This document shows, piece after piece, positions 1 to 6,810 of a stretch of 8,955 nucleotides of DNA (position 1 is the first letter of the stretch; every line of letters starts with the position of its first letter). Source of the stretch: Pseudomonadota bacterium. GTDB lineage: Bacteria; Myxococcota_A; Polyangia; Polyangiales; Polyangiaceae. The position numbers and the translations under genes were made by a program. The notes under the pieces are model-generated. The model did not search any database. It saw only the letters and a list, made by a program, of their open reading frames with translations, and was not told where the DNA came from. The stretch lies in NCBI GenBank assembly GCA_003242355.1, contig QGUH01000097.1, positions 1-8,955 on the forward strand. Direction: 5' to 3'.

Positions 1-1073
1 GTCGCGACGACGATGTCGACGTCCCCGGCGCGAACCGCATCCTGCGCCCGCGCGCGCTCGGCGGGATCCATCCCGGCGTGGTAGTGAGCGGCAGAGAGGC
101 CCGCGCTCCGCAGAACCGCCGCGACGACCTCCGTCGAGCGCCGCGACAAACAATAGACGATGCCCGCCTGCCCCCGCCGGCGCTCGACGAACGCGCGAAT
201 GGCCTCGCGCGTCGAGTAGGGAACCTCCCCCTTGGCAATGGCCGTGATGCGGAGATTCTTCCGATAGAACGACCCGCGGTAGATGTCGGGCGACCGCATG
301 CCGAGCTGCTCGACGATGTCGAGCGTGACCTCGGGCGTGGCCGTGGCGGTGAGCGCGAGAACGGGAGTCTTCGGAAACTTGCGCTTGAGGCCCAGAAGGT
401 TGCGGTACGCGGGGCGAAAATCGTGCCCCCACTGGCTGATGCAGTGGGCCTCGTCCACGGCGATGAGGCCGATGTCGAGCTCCGAAACGATGCGACCGAC
501 GGACGCCTCGAGCCCTTCGGGAGCCGCATACACGATGTCGAACTCGCCGTTCTTGAGGCGCTGAACACGTTCGCGGCGCTCTTCCGGCGAGAGAGAAGAG
601 TTCAAGAAGGTGGCGGGCAGGCCGAGCTCGTTGAGCGCGTCCACCTGATCCTTCATGAGCGCGATGAGCGGAGAGATGACGAGGGTCAGACGCCCGAGGA
701 CGAGTGTGGGCAGCTGATACGTGAGCGACTTGCCCGCACCCGTCGGCATGATGCCGAGGCAATCGCGCCCTCGGAGGACGGCCTCGATGATCGGAAGCTG
801 CCCCGGCCGGAACGCGTCGTACCCGAACGTGTCCTTGAGCGCGCGCTCGAGCACGCTCCGCTCCACCGGCTGGGCCAGCGCCACCGCAACGCTCTTCAGC
901 ATGCGAACGAGGTCGGCCGAGAACGCGGCCGAGTTGCTACGATAAGCGGTGCGCAGCGCCCCGAGCTCGCGTGCGACCTCTCGCCTCACCGCGAGCGGGC
1001 CGCGTCCAATCTCGTCCGAGCGCGCGGCAAGGCGTTCGACACGTTCACGAAGCAAGGCGGTCGCACTCGGCAC
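1..1073 (-). CDS. recQ: ATP-dependent DNA helicase RecQ, N-terminal part (cut by window edge)
   Basis: Superfamily 2 3'-5' DNA helicase acting in recombination and replication repair. About 357 residues lie in the window and the gene continues beyond the left edge. Counting from the GTG at 1073, the Q-motif region FGYDAFRPGQ is at residues 83-92, Walker A MPTGAGKS at 109-116, then ISPLIALMKDQV, and the DEAH box (VDEAHCISQW) with Asp207-His210. The sequence stops at DVDIVVA, just before motif V, so the rest of helicase domain 2, the zinc-binding/winged-helix region and any HRDC domain are not seen. Start choice: GTG 1073 has AGGA seven bases upstream; GTG 1088 and GTG 1133 are in-frame alternatives. 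All leave a helix-rich extension of 80 or more residues before the Q motif, where E. coli RecQ has only a few tens. It follows deoC on the same strand with a gap of 78 bases (18 if GTG 1133 is used), so co-transcription is likely. Identity is certain; the start is not. Confidence 0.93.
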   Translation of the reverse strand, partial: MPSATALLRERVERLAARSDEIGRGPLAVRREVARELGALRTAYRSNSAAFSADLVRMLKSVAVALAQPVERSVLERALKDTFGYDAFRPGQLPIIEAVLRGRDCLGIMPTGAGKSLTYQLPTLVLGRLTLVISPLIALMKDQVDALNELGLPATFLNSSLSPEERRERVQRLKNGEFDIVYAAPEGLEASVGRIVSELDIGLIAVDEAHCISQWGHDFRPAYRNLLGLKRKFPKTPVLALTATATPEVTLDIVEQLGMRSPDIYRGSFYRKNLRITAIAKGEVPYSTREAIRAFVERRRGQAGIVYCLSRRSTEVVAAVLRSAGLSAAHYHAGMDPAERARAQDAVRAGDVDIVVA

Positions 1074-1151
1074 GGCGGAATCCTGCACCGGACCGCTCTC
1101 GCGACAAAGGCTCGAGCGGCGGGTCCGGCGCACCGGCCGGTGCGCGCTGCA

Positions 1152-1859
1152 TCAGGAGCGGCGCGCGTCCTCGAACGAGCCGTTCGCCTGCCGCTCGCGA
1201 TACGCTTCCAGGATCGCGTGCGTCTGGCTCGTCCCGATCCGGGTGACGTACGGAAGCAGCTCGAGCACCTGGTCGAGCCGGCGGATCCCACCCGAAGCCT
1301 TCACGCCAATCGAGGGAGGCACTGCGCTCCGCAGCAGCTGGACGTCGGACAGTGTGGCGCCCCCCGGCCCGAATCCCGTCGACGTCTTCACCCAGTCCGC
1401 CCCGAGCTCGGCCGAGAGCTCGGCGAGCGCTCGCTTGTGCCGCTCCTCGAGGTAGCCCGTTTCGAAAATCACCTTTACCGGAACGCCGCGGGCATGGGCC
1501 GCGTCGAGAATGCCTGCGATCTCGGCACGCACGTACTCGAAGTCGAGGCTCAGCACCCGGCCGACGTTCACGACCATGTCGAGCTCCTCGGCGCCATTCG
1601 CGAGCGCATCCTCGGTTTCGGCGAGCTTCGCCCGGGTGCTCTGCGAGCCGTGAGGGAACCCGACCGTGGTCCCCGTGAGCACGCCGCTCCCCTCGAGGAG
1701 CTCCCGGGCGCGCGCGACGAAGTGGGGGACGATGCACACGCTCGCGACGCCGAGCTCGGCGGCGAGGCGACACCCCGCCTCGAGCGCCGCCACGTCGAGA
1801 TCCGGACGGAGCAGTGCGTGGTCGAACAGCTTGGTGAACGGAACCGAGCTCGAATTCAT
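1152..1859 (-). CDS. deoC: Deoxyribose-phosphate aldolase (DeoC/DERA)
   Basis: Cytosolic class I aldolase that cleaves 2-deoxyribose-5-phosphate to glyceraldehyde-3-phosphate and acetaldehyde, the last step of deoxynucleoside salvage. The product is 235 residues, close to the short DeoC forms (about 220-260). Seen: FDHALLRPD near the N-terminus (residues 12-20); ELDMVVNVG with the conserved Asp94; GADWVKTSTGF with Lys158 as the Schiff-base lysine; and GVKASGGIR with Lys187, equivalent to the second active-site lysine. These correspond to Asp102, Lys167 and Lys201 of E. coli DERA. The ATG at 1859 is chosen because homology begins there; a GAGG sequence lies about 11 bases upstream, slightly far. 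The frame is open further upstream to 2135, but that part is Arg-rich and non-homologous. The stop at 1154-1152 is followed by recQ. No deoA, deoB or deoD gene is adjacent, so it is not in a classic deo operon. Confidence 0.95.
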   Translation of the reverse strand: MNSSSVPFTKLFDHALLRPDLDVAALEAGCRLAAELGVASVCIVPHFVARARELLEGSGVLTGTTVGFPHGSQSTRAKLAETEDALANGAEELDMVVNVGRVLSLDFEYVRAEIAGILDAAHARGVPVKVIFETGYLEERHKRALAELSAELGADWVKTSTGFGPGGATLSDVQLLRSAVPPSIGVKASGGIRRLDQVLELLPYVTRIGTSQTHAILEAYRERQANGSFEDARRS

Positions 1860-1900
1860 GTGCGATCGCGCCTCGTTGCGCGCCTCTCGGCGCCGGCCGA

Positions 1901-1906
1901 AGCATA
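1901..1906 (-). promoter_or_regulatory. Candidate -10 element of deoC
   Basis: On the minus strand this reads TATGCT, four of six matches to the sigma-70 consensus TATAAT, and would put the transcript start about 35 bases before the deoC ATG. There is no convincing TTGACA-like -35 at 16-18 bases, so the call rests on position and on the same hexamer recurring on the aldolase side. Confidence 0.2.
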
Positions 1907-1931
1907 GCCTGCCCCGAGCGGCGAAACCGGC

Positions 1932-1947
1932 TGGACACCTTCTTGCT
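1932..1947 (+). promoter_or_regulatory. Weak sigma-54 (-24/-12)-like sequence
   Basis: The sequence TGGACACCTTCTTGCT keeps the GG and GC dinucleotides at the required ten-base separation and a perfect TTGC at -12, but the conserved CAC after TGG is changed. It points toward the aldolase gene with a leader of over 200 bases. A chance match is quite possible. Confidence 0.15.
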
Positions 1948-2103
1948 TCCGTGAGGTCACGAAACCGCGGCGCATGCCGCAGTGGGTCGAGTCCCATCGG
2001 TATCACTTCGATTCGAAACGGGCGCCACCAGGGTGGTCGGCCCGTTCGGGGAGCCCTCGACGGGCGGTACCGGCGCCCCACTCGCGTTTCGGGTAAGAGC
2101 GAG

Positions 2104-2109
2104 TATGCT
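2104..2109 (+). promoter_or_regulatory. Candidate -10 element of the fructose-bisphosphate aldolase gene
   Basis: TATGCT (four of six to TATAAT), which would give a leader of roughly 58 bases before the ATG at 2174. The sequence 16 bases upstream is TCGCGT, a poor -35, so an activator or a different sigma factor would be needed if this is used. Confidence 0.2.
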
Positions 2110-2173
2110 CCGCGCGCTCCGCGGCTCCTCAGCACGGACGAAAGCGCCGATTATCGAGAACGGAGAGTCAGTC

Positions 2174-3256
<1,083 letters not shown>

Positions 3257-3292
3257 TCCCGGTCGAGCTCCGAGCTCGCCGCAGTTGGCGCG

Positions 3293-3323
3293 TCGACCCC
3301 GCCGGTGGTTCCGGCGGGGTCGA
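3293..3323 (+). terminator. Rho-independent-like terminator after the aldolase gene
   Basis: A perfect 13-bp stem: 3293-3305 (TCGACCCCGCCGG) pairs with 3311-3323 (CCGGCGGGGTCGA) around the 5-base loop TGGTT. It is followed by TTCGTTTCG, a poor but T-enriched tail. It lies between the convergent aldolase and heat-shock genes. On the minus strand nothing T-rich follows the stem, so it looks built mainly for the plus-strand transcript, though it could slow transcription from both sides. Confidence 0.75.
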
Positions 3324-3358
3324 TTCGTTTCGTCGGGCGGATCGAAGCGAAACCCGGC

Positions 3359-3715
3359 TCACGCGGCGCGCACGTCGATGCGCCGCGGACGCAGGGGAGC
3401 GCTCTTCTTGATTGCGATACGCAGCACGCCGTTCGCGAGCTCTGCCGAAATCGAGCCCGCATCGAGCGTCGAGCCGAGCTCGAAGCGCCGCTCGTACACG
3501 ACCTCGCCGCCCTCGGGCAACGGAGCGCGCCCCCGCACGCGGAGCTCCGGCGAAGAGTACTCGACCTCGAGCGCCTCCGGGGAGACTCCGGGCAGGTCGG
3601 CCAAAATCAAGAAGCCCTCGTCGTTCTCGAGGACATCGACGGGGGGCGTCGCTCGCCGCGCGGGCCGGCGCGGCTCGACCGTGCTCGTCGTGACCGCAGT
3701 GTTCCGTTCACTCAT
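3359..3715 (-). CDS. hsp20: Small heat-shock protein (Hsp20/alpha-crystallin family), second gene of pair
   Basis: ATP-independent holdase chaperone that binds unfolding proteins under heat or other stress and forms oligomers in the cytosol. At 118 residues it is short for the family (usually 130-170), with an N-terminal arm of only about 25 residues. The alpha-crystallin domain runs from PVDVLENDEGFLILADLPGV (25-44) to ELANGVLRIAIKK (92-104), with the conserved GVL at 96-98. The tail RRIDVRAA carries the I-x-V anchor (113-115) used in oligomer assembly. ATG 3715 is preceded by a very strong Shine-Dalgarno, AGGAGGAGG, so it is probably well translated. It begins 18 bases after the stop of the first hsp20 gene, so the two form an operon. 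The two proteins differ substantially and may co-assemble; that is inference. Confidence 0.92.
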   Translation of the reverse strand: MSERNTAVTTSTVEPRRPARRATPPVDVLENDEGFLILADLPGVSPEALEVEYSSPELRVRGRAPLPEGGEVVYERRFELGSTLDAGSISAELANGVLRIAIKKSAPLRPRRIDVRAA

Positions 3716-3733
3716 TTCCTCCTCCTGTTCGGT

Positions 3734-4213
3734 TCAGCTCGTGCGAACTGGGATTTTGCGCGGCTGCGCTTCCTTCGCTTTGGGCAAGGTGATCGTCAAA
3801 ACACCGTGCTCGAGCACGGCCTCTGCCTTCTCGACGTCGACCTCGACGGGCAACCCGATCGTGCGCGTGAACGAGTACGTGCCCCGCTCTCTGCGGCGCA
3901 CGGAGTAACCCTCGGGGAGCTCTTCCTTGCGCTCGCCTTTCACGGTGATCCGCTCCGCGTCGACGGAGAGCTCGAGATCCTTCTCTGCGACGCCCGGAAG
4001 CTCTGCCCGCACGACCAGCGCTTCTCCTGCGTCCTCGAGCGACCACCGCACGCGCGGGGGCGCCGTGAGTGACGCGATCGCGGGCGAGCGATCGTAGACC
4101 GAAAACAACCGCTCCATCTCGCGCCTCAGGCCGTCGAACGCGTCGAAGGCCAGCGCGGAGCTCCACGGCCTCTGCAAACCCAAGCTGCCGAAATCGTTCC
4201 AGTGAGTGAGCAT
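3734..4213 (-). CDS. hsp20: Small heat-shock protein (Hsp20/alpha-crystallin family), first gene of pair
   Basis: Cytosolic holdase chaperone of the Hsp20 family, 159 residues, a standard length. The N-terminal arm (1-55) contains FDGLRREMERLF, a pattern common in bacterial Hsp20 proteins. The alpha-crystallin domain covers about 55-148, with VVRAELPGVAEKDLELSV (67-84), ITVKGERK (89-96), YSFTRTIGLP (113-122) and VLEHGVLTITLPKA (133-146). The C-terminal tail KIPVRTS has the I-x-V motif at 154-156. ATG 4213 is chosen because GGAGG lies six bases upstream; the frame is open to 4393, but the extra N-terminus is Arg/Ser-rich and not Hsp20-like. The ribosome site lies in a predicted hairpin (see the leader entry), suggesting translational heat control. 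It is co-transcribed with the second hsp20 gene. Confidence 0.93.
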   Translation of the reverse strand: MLTHWNDFGSLGLQRPWSSALAFDAFDGLRREMERLFSVYDRSPAIASLTAPPRVRWSLEDAGEALVVRAELPGVAEKDLELSVDAERITVKGERKEELPEGYSVRRRERGTYSFTRTIGLPVEVDVEKAEAVLEHGVLTITLPKAKEAQPRKIPVRTS

Positions 4214-4267
4214 TTCGATCCTCCACGACGGAGCACGAGCGGACGACGGCGATGGCCGTCGGCTCCG
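4214..4267 (-). promoter_or_regulatory. Putative ROSE-like RNA thermometer in the hsp20 leader
   Basis: In the minus-strand transcript, the sequence UGCUCC (4235-4230), loop GUCGU (4229-4225) and GGAGGA (4224-4219) sits just before AUCGAAAUG. CUCC pairs with the GGAG of the Shine-Dalgarno; next outward is a G-G mismatch (4234 with 4220), then a U-A pair. As I recall them, ROSE thermometers of rhizobial small heat-shock genes have the same arrangement: a U(U/C)GCU stretch opposite AGGA with a non-canonical G-G. Here four of the five ROSE bases match. A second, stable hairpin lies just upstream: CGACGGC-CAUC-GCCGUCG (4261-4244), in line with the multi-hairpin layout of ROSE elements. Placement before an hsp20 gene fits the known ROSE role. 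No folding or covariance test was possible here. Confidence 0.45.
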
Positions 4268-4324
4268 AGTGCCCGAAAGGCCGAGAACCGGCGCTCGCGA
4301 AGCTGCCGGACCGGCACATCGGGC

Positions 4325-4353
4325 AAGCTGTTCACGCTCACCCCGCTTGGCAA
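4325..4353 (-). promoter_or_regulatory. Candidate promoter of the hsp20 operon
   Basis: Minus-strand TTGCCA (4353-4348, five of six to the -35 consensus), a 17-base spacer and CAGCTT (4330-4325, a poor -10). An overlapping sequence, CCCGATGT (minus 4323-4316), resembles the -10 of heat-shock sigma-32 promoters but has no CTTGAA at the right distance. Either would give a leader of about 95-105 bases, long enough to hold the thermometer hairpins. No CIRCE inverted repeat (HrcA site) is present. Confidence 0.22.
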
Positions 4354-4408
4354 GGGGTAGCGGTGACCGAGCCCCTCGTGTACCGTCGCACACGGAGACG
4401 CGCGCCGA

Positions 4409-5302
4409 ATGAGTGACACGAGCGGTGGATCGGGCTACGGAGGAGGACCTTCAGGCATGGGACCGGGCGGCGCCCCGCCGCCGCCTCCCGGTGGAGGCTT
4501 CACCCCACCCCCAGGGGGGTTCACGCCGCCTCCCGGCGGTGGGTTCACGCCACCTCCCGGACCGCCGCCTCCCGGAGCGCCCCCACCCTTCTTCGGCCCG
4601 GCGAGGCCGCCCCCGGGCGGGCCGCGCGGGTCGGCGCGCGAGTGGGCCCCGATGGCGGCGATGTCGTACGCCTGGGATACGGTCCTGCGCGACTACGGCA
4701 ACATCGGGCTTCCTCTCGCGGCCGCGACCTTCGTGAACGCCGCCGTGAACGGGATCTTCACCGGCCTGCAAGAAGCAACCAGGGACACGCTGCTCGCGCT
4801 GGTCGTGCCCCCCCTCCAGCTGGTCGTAAGCCTCGTCGTGAACGCGTTTCTCCTGGGCGGCATCTGGAATTTCTCGCTCCAGGTTCTGCGAGGCCGAGCT
4901 CCCGCGTTCAACGAGGTCTTCTCGGGCGGGCGCTTCTTCGTGCCCATGCTCGTCGCGCACGCGGTGTTCTCGTTCGCGGTCACGATCGGCACGGTGGCCT
5001 GTATCGTTCCCGGTATCGTGGTCGGTCTCGGTGCCGGCTTTTACGGGTTCCTCGTCGTCGATCGCGGCATGGCGCCGATAGACGCGCTGAAGGAGAGCTT
5101 CGAGCTCACCCGCGGGCACAAAATGAACCTCTTCGTGCTCGGGATCTTGATCCTGCTCCTCGGGCTCGCGGGAGTTCTCGCCTGCTGCGTGGGGTGGCTG
5201 CTGATCAGCGCGCCCGTTTCCGCAATCGCGATCACCTTCGTGTACTTGAAGCTGATCGGGGAAGAGCCCGTCGCACCAGCGCGATCGGTCGCCAGCGCCT
5301 GA
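4409..5302 (+). CDS. Membrane protein with Gly/Pro-rich repeat N-terminus
   Basis: A 297-residue protein of unknown function. Residues 1-76 are almost only Gly, Pro, Ser, Thr and Phe, with three copies of GFTPPPG (30-51), and are probably disordered and cytosolic. From about residue 98 the protein is hydrophobic, with roughly five or six membrane segments: 98-118, 127-152, 177-200, 201-217, 241-262 and 263-284. The loop DRGMAPIDALKESFELTRGHKMN (218-240) resembles the conserved loop of DUF975/YciC-like and related membrane families (small residues, Ala-Leu-x-x-Ser, then a short basic stretch before the next helix). I cannot assign a family firmly. ATG 4409 has GGAG eleven bases upstream, a rather long spacing. 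It diverges from the hsp20 operon and converges on gor with a 34-base gap that shows no clear terminator. Proline-rich tails joined to such membrane cores are seen in several bacterial groups; a role in envelope organisation would be a guess. Confidence 0.85.
   Translation: MSDTSGGSGYGGGPSGMGPGGAPPPPPGGGFTPPPGGFTPPPGGGFTPPPGPPPPGAPPPFFGPARPPPGGPRGSAREWAPMAAMSYAWDTVLRDYGNIGLPLAAATFVNAAVNGIFTGLQEATRDTLLALVVPPLQLVVSLVVNAFLLGGIWNFSLQVLRGRAPAFNEVFSGGRFFVPMLVAHAVFSFAVTIGTVACIVPGIVVGLGAGFYGFLVVDRGMAPIDALKESFELTRGHKMNLFVLGILILLLGLAGVLACCVGWLLISAPVSAIAITFVYLKLIGEEPVAPARSVASA
4496..4561 (+). repeat. In-frame GFTPPPG-coding tandem repeat
   Basis: Three 21-base units encoding GFTPPPG: 4496-4516, 4517-4537 and 4541-4561, with one extra glycine codon before the third. 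Units two and three differ at two bases, while unit one differs more, so the last duplication looks the most recent. Flanking Gly/Pro runs extend the low-complexity stretch. Such tracts vary easily in length between strains. Confidence 0.85.
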
Positions 5303-5336
5303 CGCGGCTCTTCGACTGCGACCGGGAAGCTCGCGC

Positions 5337-6686
5337 TCAGCGCAGCGTGACGAGCTCTTCGGCCGCGGTCGGGTGGATCGCGATCGTCCGATCGAGATCG
5401 GCCTTGGTCGCGCCCATGCGCAGCGCCACGGCGAACCCTTGCAAGAGCTCGTCGGCGCCGAGGCCGATCGCGTGCACGCCGACGACGCGTTCTTCGGGCC
5501 CGACGACGACGAGCTTCATCGCGGTGCGCGGCTTTCGTCGCGTGACCGCGTGATACAGGTTCGTAAAGCGCGTCGTGTACACGCGCACGGCATCGCCGTA
5601 CACGGCGCGTGCTCCGTCTTCGTCGAGACCGACGCAACCGATCGGCGGATGACTGAAAACCACCGTCGGCACGTTCTCGTAATCGATGCGTGCTTCGGGC
5701 TGACCGCCGAAGAGCCGATCCGCGAGCTTCCGACCCGCTGCGATCGCCACCGGCGTGAGCTGAATGCGCCCGGTGACGTCGCCGATGGCGTAGATGCCCG
5801 GCACGTTGGTGTTTTGGTACTCGTCGGTGACGACGAAGCCGGCAGCGTCCGTGAGCACGCCCACGCGTTCGAGCCCCAACGCCTCGACGTTGGCCGAGCG
5901 CCCCGTTGCCCAGAGCACGGCATCGAAGCCCGACAGATCCCGCCCGTCGTCGCCGCGCGCGACGAGCAGCCCGTCCGCACCGCGCTCGAGCGCGGCGGCG
6001 GTCCAACGCCGCTCGAGGCGGATCCCCATCCGTTCGAGCTCCTCGCAGAGGACTTCGCGGATCGACCGATCGAACCGCACGAGCGGCGCTTCTCTGCGGA
6101 ACGCGAACGTGACCTCACAGCCGAACGCGCGGGCGATGCCCGAAAACTCCACACCGATGTACCCGCCTCCGACGACCAGGAGCCTTCGCGGAAGGGATGC
6201 CAGCCCGAACCAGTCGTCCGAGGTCATCCCGAGCTCGGAGCCGGGCAGCGGAGGAATCGACGGCCGGGCGCCGGTCGCGATGGCGATCGCGGGCGCGGCG
6301 AGCTCTACGCCGCCGACGAGGACGGTGCCGCGCTCGGAGAACGTCGCCCTACCGGTGAACAGGTGAACGCCTTCGCGCACGAGGTGCTCGGCGAACACCG
6401 CGTTGAGCCGCGCCACGTGGGCGCGACTGGCTTCGCGCAACACCGAGTAGTCGAAGCGGTGGTCTCCCGAAAGCAGGATGCCGTAGTCGGCCAAATCCTC
6501 GAGTCGCTCGGCGAGCTCGGCGGCGTTCCAGGCGATCTTCTTCGGAACACACCCCAGGTTGACGCAGGTCCCGCCCAGGGCGCCCGACTCCACGAGCGCA
6601 ACCCGTGCGCCATGGGCGCGCGCGCGGCGGGCCGTGGCCACGCCGGCGCTGCCCCCTCCAATCACGATGTAGTCGAACGCGGTCAT
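5337..6686 (-). CDS. gor: Glutathione reductase (NADPH)
   Basis: FAD-dependent disulfide reductase that keeps glutathione reduced (GSSG + NADPH to 2 GSH) in the cytosol. At 449 residues it matches E. coli Gor (450) almost exactly. Seen in order: FAD-binding IVIGGGSAG (8-15); redox-active disulfide GGTCVNLGCVPKK with Cys41 and Cys46; NADPH-binding VVGGGYIGVE (171-180) followed by FRREAPLVRFD with Arg197, Arg198 and Arg204, the basic set that selects NADPH over NADH; second FAD motif GIYAIGDV (297-304); and the C-terminal HPTAAEELVTLR with catalytic His438 and Glu443. This tail is the Gor signature and argues against lipoamide or mercuric reductase. ATG 6686 aligns with the normal start; upstream only CCGGA resembles a ribosome site. 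It converges on the membrane protein gene to its left and diverges from the unknown gene on its right. A glutathione amide reductase is a less likely alternative. Confidence 0.94.
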   Translation of the reverse strand: MTAFDYIVIGGGSAGVATARRARAHGARVALVESGALGGTCVNLGCVPKKIAWNAAELAERLEDLADYGILLSGDHRFDYSVLREASRAHVARLNAVFAEHLVREGVHLFTGRATFSERGTVLVGGVELAAPAIAIATGARPSIPPLPGSELGMTSDDWFGLASLPRRLLVVGGGYIGVEFSGIARAFGCEVTFAFRREAPLVRFDRSIREVLCEELERMGIRLERRWTAAALERGADGLLVARGDDGRDLSGFDAVLWATGRSANVEALGLERVGVLTDAAGFVVTDEYQNTNVPGIYAIGDVTGRIQLTPVAIAAGRKLADRLFGGQPEARIDYENVPTVVFSHPPIGCVGLDEDGARAVYGDAVRVYTTRFTNLYHAVTRRKPRTAMKLVVVGPEERVVGVHAIGLGADELLQGFAVALRMGATKADLDRTIAIHPTAAEELVTLR

Positions 6687-6713
6687 GAGAATCCGGCAAC
6701 GCGCGGGACGACC

Positions 6714-6719
6714 ATAGTA
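6714..6719 (-). promoter_or_regulatory. Candidate -10 element of gor
   Basis: Minus-strand TACTAT (four of six to TATAAT), 27 bases before the gor ATG, in the 124-base divergent gap 6687-6810. The base stretch 17 upstream (TCCTCG) is not a recognisable -35. The rest of the gap shows no clear motif for the rightward gene beyond an AT-richer GGTTAAGGT at about 6767-6775. Confidence 0.2.
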
Positions 6720-6810
6720 CGGGATGCGTCGCTGGCCGAGGAGCTGGCCCAAGCCGGGGGAATCTGGGTTAAGGTGTGCCCAGCCCCACCTCCCGCCCTG
6801 CCGCAGCTGG

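Larger units (their letters stand above)
1860..2173. other. Divergent intergenic control region between deoC and the aldolase gene
   Basis: This 314-base stretch holds no gene I can support. It should carry the promoters of deoC (leftward) and of the aldolase gene (rightward). Both directions contain the hexamer TATGCT at a plausible -10 distance (minus 1906-1901, plus 2104-2109), but neither has a good -35. The middle has overlapping inverted repeats: 2017-2023 pairs with 2040-2046, while 2040-2044 can instead pair with 2061-2065. A -24/-12-like sequence lies at 1932-1947. Open frames crossing this stretch are unconvincing extensions of the flanking genes. Confidence 0.7.

Noticed and set aside
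1045..1152. Translationally coupled start for recQ at the TGATG overlapping the deoC stop
   Set aside because: That ATG (1152-1150) is in a different frame from recQ and ends after 35 codons at 1045.
78..1907. A 609-codon plus-strand open frame opposite recQ and deoC
   Set aside because: It is Arg/Glu/His-rich with no motif, and lies exactly opposite two clearly recognised genes; long antisense frames are usual at this GC content.
4214..4408. CIRCE (HrcA) element or clear sigma-32 promoter upstream of hsp20
   Set aside because: No TTAGCACTC/GAGTGCTAA pair is present, and the CCCGATGT sequence lacks a CTTGAA partner at 13-17 bases.
4451..5119. A 222-codon minus-strand open frame opposite the Gly/Pro repeat membrane protein
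   Set aside because: Charged, low-complexity translation; the plus strand encodes regular membrane helices.
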